Below, in pieces: positions 22,479 through 30,654 of a DNA stretch of 36,495 bases. Made by a program: the position numbers and the translations under genes. The stretch is from an uncultured Collinsella sp. Its GTDB lineage: Bacteria; Actinomycetota; Coriobacteriia; Coriobacteriales; Coriobacteriaceae. The stretch covers positions 1 to 36,495 of the forward strand of contig CATWSG010000024.1 of assembly GCA_958353395.1 (NCBI GenBank). Reading direction: 5' to 3'. Within the stretch, counting starts at the first letter, position 1. Each line of letters begins with the position of its first letter. The notes beneath the pieces were generated by a model. That model did not search any database and was not told the origin of the DNA. It saw nothing but the letters and a program-made list of their open reading frames with translations.

Positions 22479-25379
22479 TTATGACAGCTTGACGATCGGC
22501 GCGAAGCCCTTCATTAGCTTTTTGGTCTGGCCGGTCTTTTCGAATTGAACCTCGATCATGTCTCCGGCGACCGAGATCACGGTACCCGTGCCAAAGGTCT
22601 TGTGGCTCACGGTATCGCCCGCGGCAAAGTCCTGCGATGCACTGGCGCGATCGACCTTGCGCTCCACCGTCGGCGACACCTTAGACGACGGCTTTTTGGC
22701 TCGCGGCGCGCCCGAGCCAAAGGTCGAGGCAACACGGCCGGCGTCGGGTGAGACCCCACGATGGCGCTCGGTCCCGTAGCTGCTGCCACCAAAGAAATCG
22801 TCAAAGCTCGATCCGCCGCGCGAACCGGAACCGCCGGTCGAACGCGTATGCGAGCCAAACACCTTGCCGCCATACATATCCGAGCCCATGCCCGAGCCAA
22901 AGGTGCCGTGACGGTCGCCGCGCTTCTCCCAGCCCGTGCCCTCAAAACCGGCAGAACCGATACCGCTAAACTCGATATCCTCAAACGGAATCTCGTTGAG
23001 GAAGCGCGAACGCGGGTTGGCAGAGGTCGAGCCGTAGGTGCGACGCGTAGCCGCATAGGTCAAGAACAGGCGCTTACGGGCGCGCGTGATGGCGACGTAG
23101 GCCAGGCGACGTTCCTCCTCGAGCTTACCCGGGTCATCGCTGCCGCCAAAGTCGTGCACGTGTGGGAAGATACCCTCCTCCATGCCGGCCACGAACACCG
23201 CCGGGAACTCCAGGCCCTTGGCGGAGTGGATGGTCATCATGGTGATGGCATGCGTCTCGCCGGCCAGGGAATCCAAGTCGGAGCGCAGGGCCAGCCACTC
23301 CATGAGTGCCGGCAGCGCCTTACAGGTGAGCGGACCGTAGGTGCGCTCAATCTCGTCGGCATGCACGGCACCCGCCGGCATCTCCGTCGGCGCGGCATAC
23401 GCGTTGCCCGCGATGGCGGCGGCCAGGGCATCCTGCGGTGAGAGCGCCGGGGCGGCTAGTCTATCGAGCGGATTGGAACCTGCAGCATCGCGCGCGCCGA
23501 CGAGTGCCTCAAACGAGGATGCCGGGGCGGACGGCCCCGGTTCGGGCGCGGGCGCGCTCACCACGACGGGCTCGGGCTCGGCGCCGGCAGGAACGTCGGC
23601 AACACCGGCTGCGCGCAGCTCTTCCAAGCTCTCGAGCGTACCCTCGATGTCCTCGTGCGTCTCCTCAAATTCGGCAGCGACGCCCAGGAATTCCTGGATG
23701 TTCTCGGCGCGGCTCTCGGACTCCATGGTGCCCTCGGCGCGAAATGCCTGCAGCAAGCCCGTCTTATCGACAATCATCTCGACGACGTCCTTGAGCTCGC
23801 CGTCCATGCGGCGGCCCTCGCGCACCAGCGACACAAAGCTCGACAGGCCGTTGCGCACCTTGGCGCTAAACATGCCGGTCTCGGCGCACGCGATCTCGCA
23901 AGCCTGGAAGAACGAGCAGTGGTTGTCGCGCGCCAGCTGCTCGATCTTTTGGATCGAGGTGGAACCGATGCCGCGGCGAGGTGTGTTGATGACGCGCTTG
24001 ACGCTCATCTCGTCGGCCGGGTTCACGATCATCTTGAGGTAGGCCATGACGTCGCGGATCTCGGCACGGTCGAAGAATCGCGTGCCGCCCACGATCTTGT
24101 AGGGCACGCCCGCGCGCAGGAACATATCTTCGAGAATACGCGACTGGGCGTTGGTGCGGTAGAACACGGCGATGTCGTCGTAGCTCGTACCCTTGGCGTG
24201 CAGCTTCTCGATCTCGCCGGCAATCCAGCGGCCCTCGTCGCGCTCGTCGCTCGCCTGGAAGGCCTGGATCTTCTCGCCATCGCCCTCGGCCGTAAACAGG
24301 CGCTTGTCCTTGCGCTGCGAGTTGTGGCGCACCACGGCGTTGGCGGCGCTCAGGATGTGACCCGTGGAGCGATAGTTCTGCTCCAGCTTGACGGTCTTGC
24401 AGTTTTTAAAGTCCTTCTCAAAGTCCAGGATATTGGTGATGTCGGCGCCGCGCCAGCTATAAATGGACTGGTCATCGTCGCCTACGACCATGAGGTTTTG
24501 GTACTTGGCGGCCAGCAGGTTGGCGATCTCGTACTGGACGTGGTTGGTGTCCTGATACTCGTCGACGCTAATGTAGCGGAAGCGCTCTTGGTACTTGTCG
24601 AGCACCTCGGGGCGGGTGCGCAGCAGCTCGAGCGTGCGCACGAGCAGGTCGTCGAAGTCCATCGCGTTGGCGGCGCGCAGGCGGCGTTCCAGCTCCAGGT
24701 AGACCTGAGCGGCCTTTTTGTCGTTGGGGCTGTCGGCGGATTTAAGCATGTCCTCGGGGCCGATCATGGCGTTTTTGGCCGAGCTGATCTTGCTGCGGAT
24801 CATGTTGATGGGGAACTGCTTTTGCTCGATACCGAGCGCCTGCATAATGTCACGCACCATGCGCTTTGAGTCATCGTCATCGTAGATGGTGAACTGACCG
24901 GTGTAGCCCAGCAGGTCGGCGTCCTCGCGCAGCATACGCACGCACATGGCATGGAAGGTGCACACCCACATGCCACGGGTACCGCTGGGGATGAGTGCCG
25001 CCAGACGCTCGCGCATCTCGGCCGCGGCCTTGTTGGTAAACGTGATGGCAAGGATCTGCCAGGGCTTAACGCCCAGGTCGCCGAGCATATGTGCGATGCG
25101 GAAGGTCAAGACGCGGGTCTTGCCCGAGCCGGCGCCGGCAAGGACCAGCAGCGGGCCCTCGGTGGTCAGGACCGCCTCGCGCTGAGCGGGATTAAGGCTG
25201 TCGATGTCGACGAGCGACTTGGCGGGCTTGGGCGCCGGCGCGGGAGCGTCGTAGATGTCGAGCGGAACGAGCTCGGGCTCCGGCGCAGCAGGGGCGGTGT
25301 ATGCATCGAGCGGCACGGGTTCCGGCGCGGGCGGCACAGGTACCGCGACATTCTTTTCCCAGGGCAAGGGCTGGGTCAT
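22479..25379 (-). CDS. pcrA: UvrD/PcrA-type superfamily 1 DNA helicase
   Basis: 3'-5' helicase for DNA repair and removal of replication blocks. The 966-residue product has all SF1A motifs: Walker A AGAGSGKT (81-88), SVDEYQDTN (271-279), GDDDQSIYSWRGAD (300-313), LEQNYRST (332-339), FYRTNAQSR (406-414), TIHSAKGLEFP (716-726) and VAITRARKRL (762-771). Unusual are a Pro/Ala/Glu-rich N-terminal extension of about 60 residues and an insertion of about 110 low-complexity residues at 583-695 inside the 2B region. The C-terminal tail ends in a Tudor-like KVSP...GDTVSHKTFGTGTVISV segment as in PcrA. GAGGAG lies 6 nt before the ATG. Confidence 0.93.
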   Translation of the reverse strand: MTQPLPWEKNVAVPVPPAPEPVPLDAYTAPAAPEPELVPLDIYDAPAPAPKPAKSLVDIDSLNPAQREAVLTTEGPLLVLAGAGSGKTRVLTFRIAHMLGDLGVKPWQILAITFTNKAAAEMRERLAALIPSGTRGMWVCTFHAMCVRMLREDADLLGYTGQFTIYDDDDSKRMVRDIMQALGIEQKQFPINMIRSKISSAKNAMIGPEDMLKSADSPNDKKAAQVYLELERRLRAANAMDFDDLLVRTLELLRTRPEVLDKYQERFRYISVDEYQDTNHVQYEIANLLAAKYQNLMVVGDDDQSIYSWRGADITNILDFEKDFKNCKTVKLEQNYRSTGHILSAANAVVRHNSQRKDKRLFTAEGDGEKIQAFQASDERDEGRWIAGEIEKLHAKGTSYDDIAVFYRTNAQSRILEDMFLRAGVPYKIVGGTRFFDRAEIRDVMAYLKMIVNPADEMSVKRVINTPRRGIGSTSIQKIEQLARDNHCSFFQACEIACAETGMFSAKVRNGLSSFVSLVREGRRMDGELKDVVEMIVDKTGLLQAFRAEGTMESESRAENIQEFLGVAAEFEETHEDIEGTLESLEELRAAGVADVPAGAEPEPVVVSAPAPEPGPSAPASSFEALVGARDAAGSNPLDRLAAPALSPQDALAAAIAGNAYAAPTEMPAGAVHADEIERTYGPLTCKALPALMEWLALRSDLDSLAGETHAITMMTIHSAKGLEFPAVFVAGMEEGIFPHVHDFGGSDDPGKLEEERRLAYVAITRARKRLFLTYAATRRTYGSTSANPRSRFLNEIPFEDIEFSGIGSAGFEGTGWEKRGDRHGTFGSGMGSDMYGGKVFGSHTRSTGGSGSRGGSSFDDFFGGSSYGTERHRGVSPDAGRVASTFGSGAPRAKKPSSKVSPTVERKVDRASASQDFAAGDTVSHKTFGTGTVISVAGDMIEVQFEKTGQTKKLMKGFAPIVKLS

Positions 25380-25517
25380 GGGCGACTCCTCATCTGACGG
25401 ACGGCGCGCCTGCGGGCAGCGCCATAGTTTGAGCCGTACCAGTATACCGAGCCGCGCGGACACCGACGCAAATCACACCACGACTCCGTGCGCCACCGTC
25501 AGGCCCGCCCAGCGGAT

Positions 25518-25584
25518 TTGGCGCAATGGGGTCAGGTTAGTCTGCACCACATTGGTGCAAAGAAACCTGGCCCCATTGCACCAA
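25518..25584. repeat. TTGCACCA/TGGTGCAA palindromic repeat, fuller copy
   Basis: Outer 21-nt arms (25518-25538 and 25564-25584; TTGGCGCAATGGGGTCAGG on the left) pair with two mismatches. The loop holds an inner hairpin TGCACCA-CAT-TGGTGCA (25543-25559). A degenerate relative is at 19183-19234. It lies in the pcrA promoter gap. Confidence 0.65.
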
Positions 25585-25619
25585 TCACGAAACCGCCGAT
25601 GTCATGGCAGCAGCAGCGA

Positions 25620-25719
25620 GCGGCGGCCGGGGCGAACAAATTGGCATGAAAAGGGGGCGGCATAGACCTTTTGGTCATGCCACCCCCTTTGAATGACAAG
25701 TTGTCGCCCCGGCCGCCGC
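25620..25719. repeat. 100-bp nested palindrome after uppP
   Basis: Outer GC-rich arms (25620-25639 and 25701-25719, core GGCGGCCGGGGCGA) pair with a one-base bulge. They enclose the uppP terminator hairpin. The architecture resembles that of 22342-22471, but the sequence does not. Confidence 0.65.
25650..25690 (-). terminator. Rho-independent terminator after uppP
   Basis: AAAGGGGG-GGCAT-GACC pairs with GGTC-ATGCC-CCCCCTTT around a TTTT loop with one mismatch and one bulge. On the minus strand TTTTC follows. It starts 45 bp beyond the uppP stop. Confidence 0.7.
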
Positions 25720-25734
25720 GCAGCGTCGACTAAG

Positions 25735-26715
25735 TTAGAGGCCGAGCATCGGCTCCAAGACGAAGAAGTACGCAAGCACCACGATGCCCAGGATGATGCG
25801 GTAGACACCGAAGCACTTGAAGTCGTGACGGCGGACGAAGCCCATGAGCCACTTGATGGCGATGAGCGAAACCACAAAGGCCACAACGCAGCCCACGCCC
25901 AGGATAGCGACCTCGTTGGCACCGAACGTGCCGCCCTTGATGAAGTACTTGACCAGCTTGAGCGCACTCGCGCCAAACATGACGGGAATGGCCAAGAAGA
26001 ACGTAAACTTGGACGCCACCGAACGCGTGCAGCCCAAAAGCAGGCCGCCGATGATGGTAGAACCGGAGCGAGACGTACCAGGCACCAGCGAAAGCACCTG
26101 GAAGCAGCCGATACCCAGCGCAGTCTTCCAGCTCAGGTCCTCGAGTGTGGCGATGGAGCCAAAGTCCAGATTCTCGTCATCGTCCTCATCCTCAGCGGTA
26201 GCCGCGGCAGGCGCCGCAAAGTGCGCACCGGCGGGACGTCCGCCCGACACCACAGCACGCGAACCAAACGAACCGGCAACGGCCATTTCCTCGCGCTTGT
26301 TCGCGCGCCAGTTCTCGATCACGATAAACAGCACGCCGTACACAATGAGCGCCAGCGCCACGACGGGAGCATTGTAGAAATGCTCCTCCATCCAGTCGTT
26401 AAGCGGCAGGCCAATCGCCGCCGCGGGAATGCAGCCGAGCACAATCTTGCCCCACAGCACCCAGGTGTCGCGACGGCCCTCCTTGCCCTTGCTGGGCGAG
26501 AACGGATTGAGCTCATGGAAGAACAGCACACAGACGGCCAGAATGGCGCCGAGCTGAATCACGACCAGGAACATATTCCAGAACGTCTCGCTCACGTTCA
26601 TCTTGACGAACTCGTCCACCAAGATCATGTGACCGGTCGACGAAACAGGCAGCCATTCGGTGATGCCCTCGACCAGGCCCATGAAGGCAGATTTTAGAAG
26701 CTCGATAATATCCAA
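25735..26715 (-). CDS. uppP: Undecaprenyl-diphosphatase (BacA/UppP)
   Basis: Membrane phosphatase that recycles undecaprenyl diphosphate for cell-wall synthesis; extra copies give bacitracin tolerance. The 326-residue product starts at a TTG (LDIIELLKSAFMGLVEGITEW) with GAGGGGG close upstream; this matches the usual N-terminus. Catalytic motifs are EGITEWLPVSSTGH (16-29) and PGTSRSG (212-218). An insertion of about 48 residues (141-188), Ala/Gly-rich then acidic (EDEDDDE), sits in the loop before the second half. A longer reading in frame to 27033 is not supported. Confidence 0.92.
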   Translation of the reverse strand: MDIIELLKSAFMGLVEGITEWLPVSSTGHMILVDEFVKMNVSETFWNMFLVVIQLGAILAVCVLFFHELNPFSPSKGKEGRRDTWVLWGKIVLGCIPAAAIGLPLNDWMEEHFYNAPVVALALIVYGVLFIVIENWRANKREEMAVAGSFGSRAVVSGGRPAGAHFAAPAAATAEDEDDDENLDFGSIATLEDLSWKTALGIGCFQVLSLVPGTSRSGSTIIGGLLLGCTRSVASKFTFFLAIPVMFGASALKLVKYFIKGGTFGANEVAILGVGCVVAFVVSLIAIKWLMGFVRRHDFKCFGVYRIILGIVVLAYFFVLEPMLGL

Positions 26716-26852
26716 AGGGACCCCCTCGTTAGACACCCGCCGATATTGTTCTGCGGACGGTGCGGGCGATGTCCCATTATCAACCGTTGGCGGCGCGCCT
26801 GCGCCTACCCTTACCAAAAAACTCGCCCGTTCACAGAATTGCGAGCGGTCAA

Positions 26853-26873
26853 ACCCAAATCCTTGGGTATAAC
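26853..26873 (+). promoter_or_regulatory. Probable -10 box of the stress-protein gene with overlapping inverted repeat
   Basis: TATAAC (26868-26873) overlaps the right arm of ACCCAA-ATCC-TTGGGT (26853-26868), a perfect 6-bp inverted repeat. This is a plausible repressor site over the promoter. The remaining gap between uppP and this gene (26716-26963) shows nothing else that I can name. Confidence 0.35.
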
Positions 26874-26963
26874 TGCAACAAGATAAAGTGTCCGGCGGCC
26901 AACGCGCCCGCGCCCGCCCGATGCACGAGCCCCGCGCCCGTGCGATAGACCAAGGAGGAAACC

Positions 26964-27401
26964 ATGAACGAGGGCTACACCAAGGTATTTGTTTCACTCG
27001 ACGGTACTGAGCAGCAGGATTTTGTGCTCGCACGCGCCATCAAGGTCGCCGCGAACAACGGCGCCAAGCTAATCATCGGCCACGTTATCGATTCCACGGC
27101 GCTCGAGAGCGCCGGTTCCTATCCGGTCGACCTGGTCAACGGCCTAGAGGAGGCATTTAAGAACTCCATCGCCAAGCAGCTCGAAGAGGCCAAGGCCAAT
27201 CCCGATATTCCCGAGGTCGAGGTCATGATTCGCGCCGGCCGTATTCGCGAGACGCTCAAGGACGAGATGCTCGACGTGGTCAAACCCGACCTGGTGCTCT
27301 GCGGCGCCCGCGGCCTGTCCTCGATCAAGTATGCGCTCCTGGGTTCGATTTCGACGTTCCTGCTGCGCAACACGGACTGCGACATCTTGGTCGTGAAGTA
27401 G
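26964..27401 (+). CDS. Universal stress protein (UspA family)
   Basis: Small cytoplasmic stress-response protein of the Rossmann-like USP fold. The 145-residue product has the ATP-binding G-2x-G-9x-G-S signature at its end (GARGLSSIKYALLGS) and the N-terminal VFVSLDGTEQ, so it is probably of the nucleotide-binding class. AAGGAGG lies 6 nt before the ATG. It stands alone, divergent from uppP and convergent with the two-component genes. Confidence 0.93.
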   Translation: MNEGYTKVFVSLDGTEQQDFVLARAIKVAANNGAKLIIGHVIDSTALESAGSYPVDLVNGLEEAFKNSIAKQLEEAKANPDIPEVEVMIRAGRIRETLKDEMLDVVKPDLVLCGARGLSSIKYALLGSISTFLLRNTDCDILVVK

Positions 27402-27414
27402 GTTCCTTCCCGCC

Positions 27415-27507
27415 GGCCGCGGGGCCTGCGGGGTTTCCACGGGCACGTCCTCGCCGCGTTGCGGCTGCGGGATGTGCCCTTAGGAAACCCCTCCCGGCCC
27501 CGCGGCC
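27415..27507. repeat. 93-bp nested palindrome in the 3' region of the stress-protein gene
   Basis: Arms of about 32 nt (27415-27446 and 27474-27507) share GGCCGCGGGGCC, GGGGTTTCC and GGGCAC in inverted order with a few mismatches and small gaps. The middle contains CCGC-GTT-GCGG. It lies 13 bp after the stop codon and before the terminator at 27550. Confidence 0.6.
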
Positions 27508-27549
27508 TTCGCAGCCTTGCTTCAACGAGTTGGCTGAATAGAGGAATGG

Positions 27550-27580
27550 CGTGCCGCCCCGCTTGGGGCGGCACGTTTTT
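27550..27580 (+). terminator. Rho-independent terminator of the stress-protein gene
   Basis: CGTGCCGCCCC pairs perfectly with GGGGCGGCACG (11 bp) around GCTT, and TTTTTGTTT follows. It lies between convergent genes; the minus-strand side has no T-run. Confidence 0.85.
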
Positions 27581-27606
27581 GTTTGGACGGGCGTTTGCCG
27601 TGTGCG

Positions 27607-28650
27607 TTACTCAAAGTATTGGAACTTGTTCGTCGAGAAGGCGAACGTGACGACGAAGCCTTCGCCGGGCTCGGATGCCGCGGTGACGTCGATGCCCATC
27701 TTGGAGCACAGGCGCGCCACCAGGTAGAGGCCAATACCCGTTGCACGCTTGGTGGTGCGGCCGTTGTCGCCGGTAAAACCCTTCTCGAACACACGCGGCA
27801 GGTCGGCCGCGCTCACGCCGCAGCCGTTGTCCGCAACGGTAAGCTCGATGCGCTCGCTTGCCAGGCCCTCATCCAGCAACGCGCCCGAAAACACGATCTT
27901 CGCGCCGTCCTCGCACGCATATTTAATGCTGTTCTGAATGAGCTGGCCCAGAATAAACTCGAGCCACTTCTCGTCGGTAAAGACCTCGAAGTCGAGGTTC
28001 TCGCACACCGGGGCCACATGCGCCGCAATGAGCTCGCGCGCGTTGGCTTTAATCGCGCCCGTCACCAAGGTCTTAAGGTCCCAGCGGCGAATCAGGTAGT
28101 CGCGCTCCACGACTTCCGAGCGCGCGTAGTACAGCGCTTGATCGATATAGCGCTCCACGCGGGCAAGTTCGCGTGCCAGGTCATCCACGCGCGACAGGTC
28201 GTCTTCGCTGCTGTCCAGGTTTTCCAAAATCAGGTGAGCCGCCGCCAGGGGCAGCTTGGCCTCGTGGACCCAGCTCTCGATATAGTCGCGATAGTCATCG
28301 GTCTGACGCCGGCCTTCGGCAACCTCGTCGCAAGCGGCTTTGCCCACCCGGCGCAAGACCTCGTACTCGAGCTCGCCCTCGGCATAGGTCGGGCATTGCA
28401 CCATCTCCTGCACCCATGCGGGACTCTCGAGCTCCTCTGCCGCGCGCTCCAACTGACGCAGAAAACGGCGACGGCGAGCGTACTCGATCACGATGCCGAG
28501 CATACCGAAGATAAAGGACACACCAACCGCCACGACCACGATAGAAACGGGTGCGCCGGCGACCGTCAGCACAAAGCAGCTCAGCAGCACGCCGCACGTC
28601 CACACGGCGACGGGAAGCAGTGCATCTTTAAAGAACTTGCCAAACGACAT
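27607..28650 (-). CDS. Sensor histidine kinase of the intramembrane-sensing (BceS-like) type
   Basis: The 347-residue kinase has two membrane segments (about 11-31 and 35-56) joined by only a few residues, so no extracellular sensor domain. The H-box is SWVHEAKLPL (His129), followed by the N-box FILGQLIQNSIKY, DNGCGV, FEKGFTG and GIGLYLVA. This plan matches BceS/GraS kinases, which normally sense antimicrobial peptides through a partner ABC transporter. No such transporter is beside it. The ATG lies 9 nt after the response-regulator stop. It is convergent with the stress-protein gene. Confidence 0.9.
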   Translation of the reverse strand: MSFGKFFKDALLPVAVWTCGVLLSCFVLTVAGAPVSIVVVAVGVSFIFGMLGIVIEYARRRRFLRQLERAAEELESPAWVQEMVQCPTYAEGELEYEVLRRVGKAACDEVAEGRRQTDDYRDYIESWVHEAKLPLAAAHLILENLDSSEDDLSRVDDLARELARVERYIDQALYYARSEVVERDYLIRRWDLKTLVTGAIKANARELIAAHVAPVCENLDFEVFTDEKWLEFILGQLIQNSIKYACEDGAKIVFSGALLDEGLASERIELTVADNGCGVSAADLPRVFEKGFTGDNGRTTKRATGIGLYLVARLCSKMGIDVTAASEPGEGFVVTFAFSTNKFQYFE

Positions 28651-28659
28651 AGCCGGCCC

Positions 28660-29331
28660 CTAGACCGAATAGCCTTGGCCGCGATGCGTGGTCAAATACC
28701 CCTTGATGCCGATTTTTTCGAGCGTGGTGCGCAGGCGGTTGATGTTGACGGTGAGCGTATTGTCGTCCACGAAGGCGTCGGAGTCCCACAGGTCCTGCAT
28801 GATGGCCGAGCGCGAAACGATCTTGCCCGCACGGCTCAGAAGCAGCGAGAGGATACGCAGCTCGTTTTTGGTGAGCTCGGTACTGGTGCCGGTTTGCATG
28901 TTGGTGACCATGGAGCGAGCGAGATCGAGCTCCAGGCCCTTGTGGACAAGTGTGCTGCGCTCGCCTGCCACCGCGGTGCGACGCAGCAGCGCGTTGATGC
29001 GCGCCACGAGCACGCGCGCACTGTAGGGCTTGGGAACAAAGTCGTCCGCACCGAGCGTCATGGCCATGACCTCGTCAATCTCGGTCGTGCGCGACGTGAG
29101 GACGATGATGGGGACCTCGGATTCGCGGCGGACTTCGTGGCAGATGTGCTGGCCGTCTTTGACGGGAAGCGTCAGGTCGAGCAGCACCAGGTCGGGTGCG
29201 GCGGCGAGAATATCGCGCGAGACGTGCTCAAACGATTCGCAGGCCTCGATCTCAAACCCGGCGCGGGCAAGGATGTCGATAAGCTCACGACGAATGGGCT
29301 CGTCGTCCTCAACGACATAGATCAGCGCCAT
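28660..29331 (-). CDS. OmpR-family response regulator
   Basis: The 223-residue transcription factor has a receiver domain (acidic Glu8/Asp9/Asp10, phosphosite Asp52 in LVLLDLTLPVKDG, Lys in FVPKPYS) and a winged-helix DNA-binding domain (about 125-223, ending VNINRLRTTLEKIG and GYLTTHRGQGYSV). The start at 29331 is favoured because GGGAGG lies just before it; an upstream ATG at 29343 precedes that site. It is cotranscribed with the kinase gene. Confidence 0.93.
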   Translation of the reverse strand: MALIYVVEDDEPIRRELIDILARAGFEIEACESFEHVSRDILAAAPDLVLLDLTLPVKDGQHICHEVRRESEVPIIVLTSRTTEIDEVMAMTLGADDFVPKPYSARVLVARINALLRRTAVAGERSTLVHKGLELDLARSMVTNMQTGTSTELTKNELRILSLLLSRAGKIVSRSAIMQDLWDSDAFVDDNTLTVNINRLRTTLEKIGIKGYLTTHRGQGYSV

Positions 29332-29373
29332 GTGTCCTCCCATTTCGCGTAACTTGCACCTTCCACACCATTA

Positions 29374-29409
29374 TGCCCACGGCGTCGCAACGATACGACC
29401 CCGTGGGCA
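29374..29409. other. Stem-loop upstream of the response-regulator gene
   Basis: TGCCCACGG (29374-29382) pairs perfectly with CCGTGGGCA (29401-29409) around an 18-nt loop with a possible inner GTCG/CGAC stem. It lies 43 bp before the start codon, in the promoter or leader, and could be a regulator site or an attenuating structure. Confidence 0.4.
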
Positions 29410-29450
29410 CCTAATATGACAAAAGTGTTCGATAGCCTTAAGAGAAAATA

Positions 29451-29479
29451 GGGGCCTCGGTCCTAAACCGATCGGCCCC
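29451..29479 (-). terminator. Terminator of the OCD-aminotransferase unit
   Basis: GGGGCC pairs with GGCCCC, with inner CGGT/ACCG pairing. On the minus strand a T-rich stretch TATTTTCTCTT follows. It lies 20 bp after the aminotransferase stop. Confidence 0.65.
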
Positions 29480-29499
29480 ATCACTTCGACCTCGAGCCT

Positions 29500-30630
29500 C
29501 TACTCGAGCGTACGCATGTATGCAGAGATGGCATCCAGGCCCTTCTGCAGGTCGTCGGTGTTATCGGAGTATGCATAGCCGATGCGCATGCTCTTGGGCT
29601 CCTCGAAGCAATCGCCCGGGGTGACGAGCGCGCCGGACTTCTTAATCATGTCGATGCAGAACGTCCTGGAGTCGATGTCGTAGTCGTAATACACGAGCGC
29701 AGTGGTACCCGCCTCGGGCTTGACGAACGACAGGTGCGGCTCGCTCTCGACCCACTTCTCCAGAACAGCAAGGTTCTGACGGACGATGCGACAGCTGCGC
29801 TCAAGGATCACGGAAGCGTTGCCCAGAATCAGCTCCGCCACCGACTCGCTGAATATGCCGGCGGAAATCAGGTTGTAGTCGCGATGCGAGAGCAGCGCGC
29901 GACGGAGCTCCGGGCTCTTGGTGACCGCCCAGCCCAGACGCAGGCCGGCGAACGACCAGACCTTGGACATGGATGCGGTGACGATGGCCTTGTCGTACAG
30001 GTCGATCACGGACTCGGAGTACTCATCCGTCTGAGTAAGCAGACGGTAGACCTCGTCGCAGAGCACCCACGCGTCGTGTTTGCGCGCGACCTCGACAATC
30101 GCCTTGAGCGTATCGGTGTCGAGCAGGGCGCCCGTGGGGTTGTCCGGGTTATTGATGCAGATGAGCTTGGTATCGTCGGTCACCAGGGCATCGAGCGCGT
30201 CGACGTCGACGTAGTAGCCGTTCTTGCGGTCGAGCTGAAGGATATCGACCTTCGCGCCGCACATCTCGGGAATCGAGTAAAGCTGCTGGTAGGTGGGCTT
30301 GACGGAAACTACGTGATCGCCCGGTTCGACGAGCGTGGAAATAACCAGGGAGTTGGCACCGGTCGCGCCGTGCGTGGGCACGATATGCCCGGGCTCGACC
30401 GTCTTATAGAGACGCGCAACCCCCTCGAGGAAGCCGGGCTGCCCCTCGATGTCTCCGTAGGTGAATCGGCGCGAGCACAGGCTATCGAGCCACGCCTTCT
30501 TGTCGGTGTTCGTAAGCTCGAACAGCTGGTCGAGCGTGAGGGAGTAGACGCACGTCTCCGCAACGTTGTGGGTGCACTTGGTCTCCCACTCGTTCATCCA
30601 CTGCTCGACGGCGAAATCCTTGATCTGCAT
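29500..30630 (-). CDS. PLP-dependent aminotransferase, class I/II
   Basis: The 376-residue fold-type I enzyme has ICINNPDNPTGALL, WVLCDEVYRLL and Lys223 in TASMSKVWSFAGLRLGW as PLP residue. The N-terminus (FAVEQWMNEWETK, NVAETCV) is that of a subgroup sometimes annotated as capreomycidine-synthase-like. Substrate cannot be read from the sequence. AAGGAAAGGA lies 7 nt before the ATG, and the OCD-like gene ends 24 nt upstream, so the two are cotranscribed and probably act in one pathway. Confidence 0.85.
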   Translation of the reverse strand: MQIKDFAVEQWMNEWETKCTHNVAETCVYSLTLDQLFELTNTDKKAWLDSLCSRRFTYGDIEGQPGFLEGVARLYKTVEPGHIVPTHGATGANSLVISTLVEPGDHVVSVKPTYQQLYSIPEMCGAKVDILQLDRKNGYYVDVDALDALVTDDTKLICINNPDNPTGALLDTDTLKAIVEVARKHDAWVLCDEVYRLLTQTDEYSESVIDLYDKAIVTASMSKVWSFAGLRLGWAVTKSPELRRALLSHRDYNLISAGIFSESVAELILGNASVILERSCRIVRQNLAVLEKWVESEPHLSFVKPEAGTTALVYYDYDIDSRTFCIDMIKKSGALVTPGDCFEEPKSMRIGYAYSDNTDDLQKGLDAISAYMRTLE

Positions 30631-30654
30631 TGTCGTTTCCTTTCCTTGACTTTC

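Noticed and set aside
26716..27033. N-terminal extension of uppP up to 27033
   Set aside because: The extension is not protein-like for this family, would run into the start of the stress-protein gene, and the TTG at 26715 with GAGGGGG gives the normal N-terminus.
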